From the NCBI RefSeq assembly GCF_000150275.1, contig NW_002060955.1, positions 660,886-724,885 on the forward strand: a stretch of 64,000 bases of DNA, given 5' to 3'. This stretch comes from Trichoplax adhaerens. Taxonomy: Eukaryota > Placozoa > Uniplacotomia > Trichoplacea > Trichoplacidae. This document shows positions 27,301 to 39,458 of this stretch, piece after piece (the stretch's first letter is position 1; every line of letters starts with the position of its first letter). The notes under the pieces were generated by a model, which was given only the letters and a program-made list of their open reading frames with translations, was not told where the DNA came from and did not search any database. The position numbers were made by a program, and so were the translations under genes.

Positions 27301-30300
27301 CGATTCATATCGTCATCATATCGTTCTAATAAAACTGCTTTCAGTCGATCTCTGGCATCATCTTCAGCTTCTTCTTCTTCTTCTTCTTCTTCTTCTTCCT
27401 CTCCTAGCTCTTCTTCTAATAGAGCATCGACATCTTCCTCGTCCTCTTCATCTTCATCTTCTTCTTCACTATCTGATATGTCCGAATCACCATCTTCTCG
27501 CTTACGTTGTAACCGTTCTTCCCGCTCAGCTTGCCTGGCTGCTCTTTCAGCCTGTAATCAATTCATTTGTCGTGTTACGTGTACATTCAATTTATATACC
27601 TATTTAATCTACTAAAGAAATTGTTCGTTTTTGTTAGCCCTAACATAGCTCACTTTTACCTCACGTTCTCGTTTCCTCTCAGCAATTTCAACTAGTTTCT
27701 CTTCACGCCTTTGTTGATATTCTTCTTCCTAATGATCGCATCGACAAGATGATTGAATAAGGTTAATGATAAAATTATCATGGTAATAATTAATCTGTAA
27801 AAATTAAAACGCGACATACATATAAATATTGTATTATATTTACCTTTAACTTTCGTAGTCTTTCTTTTTCTTTTTCTCGCTTCTCAATTCTCTTATTCCG
27901 TTTAGTTTGCCACCTTTCCATCAGGGGAGGTAGTAACCGATCCATTACATCGGAATCATCAACACTTAAAATTATGATTATATCAGGGTAAAATCCTGCT
28001 TGCGCCATATAACGAACTTGATTTGAGGTACGTGGGAATCCTTCTAAAATAAAACCCTTTTTGCTGCAGTGTAAAGGGTACGAAAGATAAATTTGTTTCA
28101 ATGAAAATGCGCTAAAGAATAGCTAAACAATACCATTTCTATAGAATCACCAACATTATTAAGGTTTGTAGACCTTAGCACATTTTTAGGATATTAATTA
28201 CTTAGAATCAATAATAATATAATTTTAGTTCTATTTAGGGTAGGACTAACCGAAATGGGTCTTCGTCCCACCAAGGCTGAATAACTTTATCTAAAGTTTC
28301 GTCAGGAATAGGCTCATCATCTGCTAGATAAGCTCTTATTGCGTCTTCATCCTCATCTAGTTCAAGTTCATCATCTTCTTCTTCACCCTCCTCTTCAATG
28401 ATTCCACCCCGTGCATTATTAGCTTCCGCATTTGCTTTATCTTCATTGCTTGGTGCTATGTCTTCAATTAGTTCTTCTACATCATAACATAAGAAAAAGT
28501 TATTGATGTGTACTGACGAAATTGTCAAGATCTGTATGTTAATTATAACATACCATTGTCATGTTCTGAAATATCGTCTTGTAATTCTTCTTCTAGTTCA
28601 TCAACAATTCGCTTCTGAGTTTTGGTAATAATCAATTCTTGTAATCGTTCGCGGAACGTAATGTGAAATATTCCAAGTTGTTTACTCAACGTGCGACCAT
28701 AAAATGTTTTACCACTTCCTCGAGGTCCAATAATACAAATCCTTAACGGGGGAGGCTAACAATACAAGGCGCAGATAAGTATAATTTTAATTTAAGTAAG
28801 CAAAAGCTAAATGATGGAGAAATTTTAAGCTCAAGAAATTATAAAGTTTTACCTGTAAAGGCTTGCCATTTGATAGAAATAAATTTGGATTGTCCAAAAA
28901 CTGAGTTCTAGCATCATTGGATATAAAAAAGTAGGTATGCTCACGGAATCGAACTGCGGTATCTGGCGCGCCAGGGTGTAAAATATTGCGCTCTTTTAGA
29001 GTTACAGGACAGTAATGGCGTGTTTCACCAAAATTTTTACGCCCGCCGCCAGGGATTGTAAGATCATCCTCTTCATCTTCAAAATCTTCTTCTTCTTCAT
29101 CTAAATCGATACCGGTATATTCCCACGGTTGATGTTCAAATTGATCTATGACATACATACGCGCAAGGTTTTACATAGATGTTGCGATTACAATTTAATA
29201 AATGAGGAAAAATAAATGTACTACTAGTACATTAAAAATATAGCTACTTACATTCTACTTGTTTAATAAATTCATCACTTTGTTCTGCAAGATCAAGTTC
29301 ACATGGCACATGAATTGGATCGATCCCTAAGCCTTTGATTGATGGAAGGACATGAGACCAGTCGCGGTCAAAGAATTGTCTTGTTGTAACTTGTGCATGC
29401 CATTCAGGACATTCCGGTGGCATCATTCCCTAATATAAATTAAATGAATAGATCGTCATTGATAGGGATATATTAGTTTATTTCCTTCTAAATTTCAGCT
29501 AAATCAATTCATTCTTATTAGTTTACCTCCTCTGGTATCTTGTCTAATGCACTCATGAGAGTTTTTTCAAACTCTTCATCATCTCCAAGATCACCTATTC
29601 TTGACAATGATGCTTTTAATCGAATTTCTTCATCAATTAAAGCGTCTTCCTGAGCTTTAGCTAAATCTAATTTTGCTTTGGCTTCATCTTCATCGTCTTC
29701 GTCATCTTCATCTTCTTTTTTAGATTCGCGGTCTCTTTCATTTGATCCTAATGTAAAAATGAATATTGTATAGTAAGATAATTATTACCGATATGTACAG
29801 AACTTATCTTATAATTTCTTGATTTTATAAAGTTGTAATACCAGTATCTTCTTCTTCTTTACCGTCTTTGTCACCATCTTGATCATTACGCTCTTGCTTA
29901 TCTCGTAATTCTTTTTTCTTGTCAGTAATCTCTAATAGACGTTTAACAATTTCTTCTCGATCTTTTTTTGACTTTTCACGACGTGCAATCTCTATTACTT
30001 TTTTACTCTCACATTCTTCACTCACTCTATTTACTATAGTCTCGCGATTATTTTTGAACCATCGCTTGGCTAAGACACTTTGATCTCCGCTATCATCCAT
30101 AAATATCACATCATCAGGGATTAATCCACGATCAGCCATCAATGACCACTCATCTCTTGATCTAGGAAAGTTGTCCAGAATCCAGCTACCGAAGCTAAAA
30201 AAATATATTATCCTCAGTATTAATTCACCTCTAGAATATCAATCATGTTATTCATTTTCCTTAATAGTACACAGCATACAAGAATAAAAATTAATTATAC

Positions 30301-33300
30301 GCTTATTGGGCTTACATCTGCCCATTGCTGTCGGGGGATTCTTGCAATTCTGTTGATCTTTCAATTATAGCATCTTCAATTGCATCCGCGTACATCTCAG
30401 GTGTGACTCGAATTGAATCTGTATTGAAATTTTCCATTGTACTATTGACTAAAGCAACTACTTCCGGATGATCCGGTCCTATTTCTTGTTCATCAATTAC
30501 TTCATCATCGATTGGATCATCTACTTCTTCGTCATTTCCTTCGTCATCTGAAGCATTTGATGTACCTACGGTTGACAAAATCATTTTTCAGTAAAATATT
30601 TAATTGCTATATAATAGTAATGATCTAGTTTAGGACTAGCATTAATAGTAAGAGCAAATATCAAGACTTTAAAATACAGGTTATACTTTTAGAAGACAAT
30701 CTTCGCTCTTTCTGGGAAGCTCTTTCAGCTTCAAATTGCTGATTAGATTTAACAACTGATATAGCGTTCGCCAGTGCTTCTTCTTTTGCTTGTTTATAGA
30801 GATTATCTTTAACTGTTTGAAGATGTGGTTTAACTAATTCTTCAGCACTTAATACCTGTATTACCCACATTGTAAGTGCATAGCCATTAGAATATACTAG
30901 TTATGAATATAAGCATTATTATTTATTTATTATAGAAATAAAAACCTTAGCATTTAATTTATTCGCTATAGATTTGGACAAAATCGTTTTTCCAGAACCA
31001 GGCGGACCTAATACAGCCAATTTGCAAGGAATTTTAGGTAGTGGGGGTAGTAAGTAAGGCCTTGGATTTTTCATAAAAGCGTCCAGTGCTTCTTGAGAGG
31101 ACATAAAAAACATCTGTCCGAGGAAACTAATAAATATAATTTTGATAGTTACTATGTACAGTTATAGAAGCTGCACTAAGAATATCAGTTGAAGCTTTAA
31201 AATAGCATAAAGGGGTTTATTATTTACTCTATAATTACTATATATGCCTTCAATAGGGCATTGAGGTATAATTATATTGTAAATTTATAATAACTAAGTA
31301 TCTTGATTACGTAAAATGAAATCATTTATATTGTCATAAGAATTATAAATGATGCCATTAAATTATAGCTACGCCAAACACTGCATAAATATAAAGTATA
31401 GTATTGTATGTTGCATTCTACGATTAAAACAGTAACTTGAAGTTATTGCATTTCATATTACGGTATACATTATTAAAATACTCTTGCTGTTCATTTCACT
31501 ACAATTAACAGTTACTATGTAGTGTGTACAAGTGGAAGAGTAGTATTACCTAACGCCAAATTCGGGCTTGCCCATGACAATATTGCCCTGTCTCAATGCT
31601 ACAGGACAAGCTCTTCCCCAACGACTTCTTCGCCACCTAAATCGTGGTGCTAACATATTTACAACTCCCATTGTTCTCATTAAATCATCATTGTCTATGT
31701 CATCTTGTGGGATTTCGTCTTCATCATTTTGTAGTCTTGTTGGTACAATCACAGAACGAAGCTCGAAAGTACTGAGTTTTGCTAGTAAGGCCTACAATTT
31801 GCATTGAGTATTATGCAAATGATTAAGAATTTGTAAAATTTTAGTGTTTTTTTGAATTGCTTAATGCTATTTTAGTGTATATATATATATATACATATAA
31901 AAATATATTTATTTATATGGTGGATGTGTATATATAAATAATTTTTACGAACGATCTAACCAACCTTAAATAGTTCAATTGGAGCCAATTTAGCATCCAG
32001 TTCAATTAAATATTGCCTATCATGATCTGCCATATAATCCTATAACATTTTGAAGGGAGATAAAATATCGGTTCACAATTTGAAGTAATTCGATTATAAA
32101 TTATTGATGATTTTTTGATATCTTTAGTAAATACCTCTAGTGGCCTTAAAAGAATTTCTTTGTAATATTTAATGCTGTGCAGAATACGAGGAGAAAAATC
32201 TTCAGGCCTTCTAACTAATCTTTCGACTACTTCTTCAGTAAGTTCACCAATCATACTAAATACCTGTTAATAAAACAAAACTTACCATTAAAATCATAAC
32301 GTTTATTTTTTAAACATTCTGGATGGGACAGTTGATAGTTATATTTAGCTATTATCATTTAGCAAACTGCATACATCCTCTTCTATAATTTCGCCGCTAG
32401 TGATAGAATCCTCTTCATCTATTTCTTCTTCTTCTTCCTCAATACTCTCCTCTTCGTTATCTAAACTTTCATCTATTAACCGCTGGGGTTCATAGACTTC
32501 TTTTACGAAGACTTCATTGGTAACCGGATCAACTTTGAGATTAAGCCGACGATGATATAAATCCTGATCTGGAATCTGTATTGAAAGTAAATTACTATTG
32601 TAAGCGTTATGGTAACTTTGTAATTTAGTAGAGAAATTTATAGTTGATCGTCTATCCAGTGCAACCTTTAAGTTAACGATAAAGTCCGGTTTTAAAGGCC
32701 AAGACTGTATCGATTGTATCTGTTTTGCTGGGGTCATCCATTCGTTTGATGCAGACGGAAAATCATCCAAAACATACCCTGTAGTGATATTATTATAATT
32801 GTTATAATAACTCTTGGTAAAATTGGCAGACTTTGAATTAAAAGTTTTAGTAATGGACAACAGTTAACAGATATGACGTAATTACGTATTTTAATTAACA
32901 AATTTACCATGATGTTGCACTTCTGGAGATTCTAACTTATTTAACAAAATTTCCATTGCTAATTCTTCTGGCACACTGTCGCCATTGAGTAACAACTGCT
33001 TAGCCTAGATAATACAAGAAATTGATATTCAATTGGCATTAATTTAGCTCTTTAACTATAAAGATGAGTTTGATGGTAGCTTGACCAACCTTTAGGCCAA
33101 GCACAGTTTCTTCCTTTATCGCTTCTTCAAGCGTTTGAGTACAATTTACCAAGATGCATTTCCAAGTCTTGGCTAATCTTAACGCCAATGTGGTCTTGCC
33201 AGAACCCTAATGTGTGCAATCGTTGAAGCTCTCAGCTAACTTAGCCTAGTATATGGCATACTTTGTGCAGAGGTACTTACCGGTTTCCCAATAATGATAA

Positions 33301-33627
33301 AACAGGTTGGTTTAGTAGTTAAGACGTTCTTGAAAACCTATAGGAGGTAAACTTTAGCTTAGAGATATTCACATTTTTGCTGCGATAAAAATTTCGGTTA
33401 TGAACGATATTGATATTTGGATCATGATTCTACTGTAACCGTATACAGGTATGCGCAAAAAGAGTGTGGTATATTTTAATTTATCTAATGCACGGAAAAT
33501 CAAATTAAAGTAACTAAACAACATTAATACCTTCAGGCATTTGGAGTAATTATGATGATTATTATAAACTAACCTTATCATCGTCGTATTCATCCACCAT
33601 TTTTTGGTTGAAAATATTACTGTCCAT
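24317..33627 (-). CDS. AK9: Adenylate kinase 9 (multi-domain nucleoside-phosphate kinase), complete
   Basis: AK9 moves phosphate between (d)NTPs and nucleoside mono-/diphosphates. Thirty-one exons join in phase: 33574-33627, 33281-33337, 33090-33206, 32908-33004, 32666-32778, 32375-32575, 32135-32263, 31965-32039, 31550-31791, 30946-31126, 30687-30855, 30316-30565, 29842-30194, 29527-29747, 29252-29429, 28853-29145, 28554-28755, 28251-28476, 27844-28063, 27660-27728, 27285-27551, 26977-27195, 26679-26892, 26318-26519, 26060-26206, 25712-25929, 25459-25605, 25161-25380, 24953-25051, 24627-24844, 24317-24510. They give 1863 residues; human AK9 has 1911. P-loops: GKPGSGKT near 35-42, GPPGSGKT at 402-409, GPRGSGKT at 920-927, GPPKSGKT at 1374-1381. 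NMP-lid style motifs such as GYVLDDFPS, GFILEGFPR and FVLDGFPS follow. Acidic linkers separate the domains, the longest encoded around 27360-27470. The C-terminus (CELITYLSEKM, IDFDHKMQNFLS) matches the AK9 tail. The start is the first ATG, leading in frame to the first P-loop. Confidence 0.95.
27362..27475 (-). repeat. Poly-acidic trinucleotide tract inside AK9
   Basis: Impure CTT/CTC tract on the plus strand; on the minus strand it encodes a run of about ten glutamates and nearby mixed Asp/Glu stretches in the linker before the fourth kinase domain. The vertebrate protein also has a long acidic linker here, so it is a length-variable part of the gene, not an insertion. Confidence 0.8.
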
Positions 33628-34147
33628 GATTTAATAAATCATACTATCGATTTTGCTGATCCTGTGATCGAAAAGACGCGTACATTCAATTCAGATGAGT
33701 AGTACTATGACTATCGTTGAGGGTAATTTAGTGCAATTTAGTTAATATTAAATTAGGTTTAACATTACGCTACTGTACTGTAGATAGGTAATAAAACAAG
33801 AAATTATGATAAACTAGTTGTATTCAATGATCAAATAGATTAAGTGTCTGTAAAATTTTCGAATTTGTATCATTGAGTTTCTACCACCATCAATTGATCC
33901 AGTATACATACAAACATGAACGCAATCTTCATCAAGCTACCTTACCAATTATTTTATCTGTGATGGAAGGTATCGCTTTTAGCCAACTATGCTAGATTGA
34001 TTATCCACTTTTTGCCAAGGAATAATTTACTCTTGTATATTACAAACGTTGTCAGGCTTGGGCTGATGTATGCTCTTCCCAGCTTGTCCACTATTCTGTA
34101 TATACGTGGTTACTATAGAAACCAACTTGGTCTTGCTGACGGACTAC

Positions 34148-34640
34148 GCGACTAACGCGAGTGTTCACTGTTCAGTGTTCAGTAGTCAGGAAAGCGTACT
34201 ACAGTACAGTATACCGTACGGTACATTATTGTTCATTGCACACTGTATTGTACACTGTACACTGTACAGTACTGATTCGACTCAGTTGGAACAGTCATAG
34301 TGCCCGTGATAGAAGATCTTGGCGTCTGCCTAGCCTGAGTCCTGTACAGTGTACAGTGTACACTGTACAGTACTGATTCGACTCAGTTGGGACAGTCCTA
34401 GCGTACAGTAATTCCGTCTGCCTAGCCTGAGAGTCCTGTACTGTACACTGTAGTGACTGTACAGTACAGTACATTACTGTACTAGCTTGAGTCTAATGCT
34501 ATTCCTGTACAGTGTACAGTACACAGTACACTGTAAATTGAAGATGTACTGTAAGGGTTTGTACTGTACTGTGTTCACTGTGTACAGTACAGTACAGTAC
34601 AGCACACTGTAGTACACAGTACTAGGGACCTTTATTAAAG
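34148..34640. repeat. GTAC-rich palindromic low-complexity island, left part
   Basis: Built largely from TGTACAGT and ACTGTACA in both directions, so nearly every stretch is self-complementary. It also contains a longer direct repeat: ACTGATTCGACTCAGTTGG followed by ACAGTC occurs at about 34271 and 34373, and TCTGCCTAGCCTGAG at about 34324 and 34417. The GC content is visibly above its surroundings. Confidence 0.8.
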
Positions 34641-34721
34641 TACAAAGTACTCTAAGGAAATTCTTTTCCATCTGTGTTGTGGCTAATTCCAGGCGTCCGT
34701 CAATCCCTCAACTTGCCTCAT

Positions 34722-34864
34722 TCAGAATGCATCAAACTCCGTTATATCACTTATATACCTCGCTGAAATGATTGTGAAATGGTATTACTATAGAATGTAA
34801 TGCATTTGTAGAGCTATTTCAGCCAAGAATACTTCTATAGTACAACGAGTTCGATGCATTCTGA
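34722..34864. repeat. Imperfect inverted repeat, possible MITE or hairpin
   Basis: The left arm TCAGAATGCATCAAACTC (34722-34739) is complementary to the right arm GAGTTCGATGCATTCTGA (34847-34864) at 17 of 18 positions. An inner pair, GCTGAAAT near 34763 and ATTTCAGC near 34815, extends the pairing. The element is 143 bases long. No coding capacity; no clear target-site duplication was identified. Confidence 0.65.
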
Positions 34865-34949
34865 CTGCGAGCTAGCGTACTGCATAACATCTTCGATTGC
34901 CAAATTCTACGCTAGTACGACAATCTTGCATATCGTCCAGTACTGAACT

Positions 34950-35160
34950 TCGCAGGTCTTGTGTACAGTCTACTGCAGTACACTCAGTACGCAGTACTGT
35001 ATCGAGCAGTACAGTAGCGACTAGTGACTACGGATGTCGGAATACAGGACACCGGTCGACCACTAGGCAAATCGAGTGGTTCTGTCTATCTAGTCTGTCC
35101 ATGGCTCTTGACAGTGTCGTCATGCGTGTACAGTACTGTGTGCAGTAGTGTGTGTCGGTC
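34950..35160. repeat. GTAC-rich palindromic island, right part
   Basis: Further GTACAGTACTG-type words interspersed with unique sequence, ending about 70 bases before the ZNF277 start codon. It may lie in the 5' untranslated region or core promoter of that gene. Confidence 0.55.
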
Positions 35161-35225
35161 AAACGTTGAAGTCGAAGGGATGCTGTTGAGTTTCGAATCT
35201 CCTTTTCGTCAGAAAGTGTGCAACG

Positions 35226-38200
35226 ATGGATGATGGCAAAATTCCATGCCTTCTGTGCAATCAATTATTTCGTCATAAGGAAGAACTGCAAGATCATATG
35301 CAAAGCAATTACTCGTTAACTATTAATAGCATAGAATGCGTAGCTGATTTATCCAGGTAACAACTACTGTATAGTGAAGTCATTTAGACGGCGATGAAGT
35401 CGACATGAATACAGTACATCAGTACACCATTGCTACCAGCTAAAATTTGATTGCATCACTGACAGTCCCAATATACTCGCTATTCGATAGAAGAACTCTG
35501 TTGCTACCATGCTTGCGTAATAATGATGATGTATGCTAGTGAAATGCTATAGTTGACAATTTGGAATGGGTAGTAAGTGCTAGATGTGACAATGAATGAT
35601 ACGCGTATCATTATAATAAATGAATGAATGATTGATTCATCATGGCTAGCTTCTGTCCTCCTTGCAAGCCACGTAGGCTCATGTTGACCAATGATGGATG
35701 TACTTGCTCCATGTTATGTCTATATTTTGCTATCAAGGATATCACTGTCATGATGATATTGTATGGCTCGAATAGTATTGATGCAAAAGCTTGGATAGGT
35801 CTGCTATTCGGCTACGGTGTAGGAAAGCATAGTGTTAGTCGTAGCGGCGTAGGTATATTATTAATTACGAGTAATTATTGTACTACATTACTAGCCTGAC
35901 CTACAAAAGAATACAAACCATATTACTTTCGAATGGATGTTCTACTCAGTATACAGTTCTAGCTGTTATTCGGTCTAGCACAAGCATAGTAAAATCAAGT
36001 TCATCTAGGTTGCATTGTATACTATTACATTGAATAACATTGGATGGTACTAAGGTAGTTATCACTTAAAGATTGCTGACAAGAAGCAATGTTATTATGC
36101 CACATATCGCAAAGTTCATACATTACGCGTATTACTGTACTATTGGATACGACTATGATTGAAGATGGCAATTTTTCGGTGAGAATAGGTATTTAAAGTA
36201 TTGGAAAGACAGATTAACCATAGATAATTTCAAGGACCTTCTACCGTTCGATCATCAAATAGGTAAAATCTAAAATTTGGGATGCATTATTTTACAATTT
36301 ACTAGTAACTAGCAGTATAATTAATTGATTCTTTACATGTGCACGTACAAACTATAAGAGCTGTATGTGTTAGGCCGTGATAATGAAGATGACTGCAATC
36401 TTAGAGAGAAATTAAAAAAGGATACTTTGGTGAGTCTATGTAGAAGTTGTGCAATCTTACCGAAATAAAGCTTTTCATAAGCATAATACGAGCTTTGAAT
36501 GAAATCTCACTATCCCGAGTAACTTTAGATAAAATTTTATCGTGATGTATATCAGCTTGAAATTGAAATGTTAGACCGTATCACAATGCTTGTCATGCGG
36601 TATTTCCTATTATGACCTTTGCTGGTAATGACTAGACTTTAAGTGCGACAGTTGATCTCTTTTTCAATTTGTTGTATACGAGTAGTTAGCTGCCTTAGCT
36701 CAACAAGAACGAGAAAGGATGGACAGTGAACGGATGCTATCGTGTTTATTTTGTAAAAAATTATCAACTAGCAAAAGGTACTGCTGGTTAGCAAGTTAAA
36801 TACTTATCATCGAATGTTGGTCTAAAGTGTCTTGAAATTATTTCTAGTAATCAGCTTATTAAGTATAAAAATTCCAGAACTTATAGAATGTCTATTCTTT
36901 GAAATGAAATAGAAAGGAGTTACTAAATCATATGAATGAAGAGCATGCGTTTAATTTAGGCTTACCAGATAATCTAGGTAACCCTTGGTGACTACAGTAT
37001 TATGATTTTATTGCTATAGTTTCAATACATGGTGCCTCATAGGTTATTATAAATGCTCTTCATAGAGCTAACCCTTCAAAGCTGACTTTTATCAATTACG
37101 TTTTAACAGTTTACGTAGATCAGTTTTTAACCATCTTGAAATATAAGCTAGAACGGTATGATATTTTATTTTGTACGTTTACTTGAATTGCTTTCTACAG
37201 TGTAAAAGGATTAATCACAATTCGAAATATAAGTAATGAAAACTATTTTCTCGTAGATTTATTTGTTTATATTGCGAAAGAACTTTCCGCGATTCTACCA
37301 CGTTGAAAGACCACATGAGAAAGAAAAGGCATAGAAAAATTAATGCCAATAACAAGGAATACGATAAATTTTATATTATTAATTATCTAAGTAAGTACTC
37401 TTATATACCAAAATTCAAGAACTTGGAAATTTCCTTTTAGATTTACAAGTAAACAGACAGTATCATTACTAGCAAGTTAAAAATACAGACTGTGCTGCAC
37501 TGCATTAAATAGGATCCTGGTAAAGGTTGGAAGAATATTCAAGAAGAAGAGAACAGACAAGACGACAACGATACAGACAACTCGGATGAGTGAGAGACTT
37601 TTATAGCTAATTTGCAGTTATATAGGGGATAACTGACTATCTCATTAAAGTTTTGCTATAACCTTTCTGCAGGGAGTGGAGCGATGAATCTATCGATCAG
37701 GCTGCAAACGCTTCATGTTTGTTCTGTGATTTGACTTCCCAAGTCAATGATGTTGTCGTCCACTTGAACGTAAGGTTACTCATATAAGTTCTATAATATA
37801 GTAATTTTTAAACTTACTTACTGTCCGTAATCATTAGGATTTTCACAATTTTAATATTTCTGGTCTTGTGAAACAATTCGGTAAGAAACTATACTATATC
37901 TATACAAGAGTATAAATAAAGAAATAGTATAGTCCAATAATTTAATTTCCATAGATTCGAACAGAGCTATGTTACAATATTCTCGTGTGTATTTGGACTC
38001 ATAGGACTAAATATCTACGAACAGATAAAACTAATTAACTACTTACGATTAAAGGTAAGTCATGCAAGTAATAGTTCAATGAAAAATATTATTTGTACGA
38101 GATGCGTGAATCTATGTTAATGCCGATTTCTGTAACCGATAAAATTTAGATTTAGTTTATTAATGATTATAGAAATGTGACTTGGGTGTTAATAAATTAA

Positions 38201-38648
38201 TTAATTGTAGAAAAATGAAAATAAATGCGGATTTTGTGGCTGTCAGTGCGCCAGTGTGGAAGAATTTTCAACGCATGTTAATGGGGCTCATCTATGTTTT
38301 AATTCTGAAATCAAGGAGATTCAACTTCCCGCTAAAGAACATTGGAACCTATCACTGTATGTCACGTACCTGAAATGCTTTGATGTACTGTACCCATAGT
38401 GGGAAAAATATCTATTTGAATGCTTTCGTCGATGCAAGTACAGTACTGCTCCAATTTTGTTATTTTGGAGTATTACTGTACATCGTAAGCTAGCATTAAG
38501 TTACTTTTCTTTGGTTGCTATTGCCGGGCGGCATCATTACTAAATTGTTTTAATTTGAATTATCTGTAGATTTTTGTTCCCAGTCATTGAAGATGATCCA
38601 TTGCTATGTATATTAGAAGATGAATCCACTGATTGTTCGCCATTGTGA
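35226..38648 (+). CDS. ZNF277: Zinc finger protein 277 ortholog, complete
   Basis: A C2H2 protein; its relatives are linked to chromatin (Polycomb) and ribosomal protein uS5. Thirteen exons join in phase: 35226-35356, 36189-36262, 36359-36429, 36686-36777, 36913-36977, 37110-37155, 37257-37390, 37526-37589, 37673-37769, 37838-37880, 38005-38054, 38211-38356 and 38570-38648, giving 363 residues. Landmarks in family order: a first finger with CLLC (Cys 8, 11); RYLKYWKDRL; LSCLFCKK with LLNHMNEEHAFNLGLPDNL; the signature finger CLYCERTFRDSTTLKDHM then RKINANNKEYDKFYIINYL; EEWSDE with CLFCDL; GLNIYEQIKLINYLR; CGFCGC; and the end LFPVIEDDPLLCILEDES. The protein is shorter than the human one (about 450) at both ends. 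The start is the ATG just before the first finger, the only in-frame one seen. It is convergent with MDM1, 811 bases apart. Confidence 0.93.
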
Positions 38649-39458
38649 TTGTATAAACGATAGACTATAGTCTTTACGGAAATAACTCTAGATTAACGTT
38701 TGCTATAGTTGAGTACGAACTCACACGTTCATATGTATATACATGCACACTATGAAGCTTACGAAGAGAGGATAAATTATCTTCCACACCGTTAGTTAAA
38801 ATAGTTTTTACATTTTTATTTCAATCTTTACTACCCATCTATTTATTTGCTAGACTTAAATGGTTGTTTCTTATATTAATCGGTTAGCAGCTATTTAAAA
38901 ATTTTTTAAGTTGACGTGATGCAAGGTTAATTGCTATCAAATTGTAAGGCCTAAAAAGTTGTAACTATATGATTAATAACAATGCTGCTGTCGATATAAG
39001 ATGTAATTGATGTGATTACACTGTACCTGTACATATTGTTTAAAATTAATTAGTTAAGTACGGTATGCCAGTCAATGACTACAAGCCATTGCTATAAAGT
39101 TGCAGAATGAATTTGGCTTAATAAAAATAGAAAATTAAAATTGCAAATGCTCTGCATATATACAGTAAAAGAAATTTCTGCGATACTATGTTATTAGTAT
39201 TTCAGGTACACAGCACATTTTTTAAAATTGTAATTTGTAGCAGTTCAATTTTGTTTTCGAATTACAGCGATACTATATAACGCATTACCGCATGGGTGTG
39301 CAGTAAACGGGTATCACACGTATATACAAAATCAAAGTAAATTATTGTATTGCTAATCTGCCAAATCAGCATCGCATTACAAAGGGTAGAAAACGAGATA
39401 CAGCACAAATAATTGTAAATAAAAGATACTATTACGATATCGTCATTCCAGAATAACT
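38649..39458. other. Convergent 3' intergenic region, ZNF277 / MDM1
   Basis: AT-rich sequence between two facing stop codons; it should hold both polyadenylation sites. No gene recognised; the open frame at 39262-39474 has no motif. Confidence 0.6.

Larger units (their letters stand above)
33628..35225. promoter_or_regulatory. Divergent upstream region shared by AK9 (minus) and ZNF277 (plus)
   Basis: The two start codons face away from each other 1598 bases apart with no recognised gene between them, so both promoters should lie here. The half near AK9 (33628-34060) is plain AT-rich DNA. The rest holds a GTAC-rich palindromic island and a hairpin-forming inverted repeat, listed separately. 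No TATA box or known factor site could be assigned with confidence. Open frames crossing this stretch follow the low-complexity sequence and are not genes. Confidence 0.6.

Noticed and set aside
27266-27607. Plus-strand open frame with a long leucine run
   Set aside because: It is the antisense shadow of the acidic linker exon of AK9; GAA/GAG codons read backwards as CTT/CTC.
34070-34376. Overlapping plus-strand open frames rich in VHC/YST words
   Set aside because: They follow the GTAC palindromic low-complexity island in several frames at once and have no family motif.
37391-37525. Frameshift in ZNF277 at the acceptor before 37520
   Set aside because: Using the nearer AG at 37512 breaks the frame, but the AG ending at 37525 restores it and matches the family (YLSWKN), so no lesion is needed.
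37930-38004. Coding extension of the ZNF277 exon to the left of 38005
   Set aside because: The frame is open but out of phase with the preceding exon; the AG at 38003-38004 gives the correct join and the family sequence GLNIYEQIKLIN.
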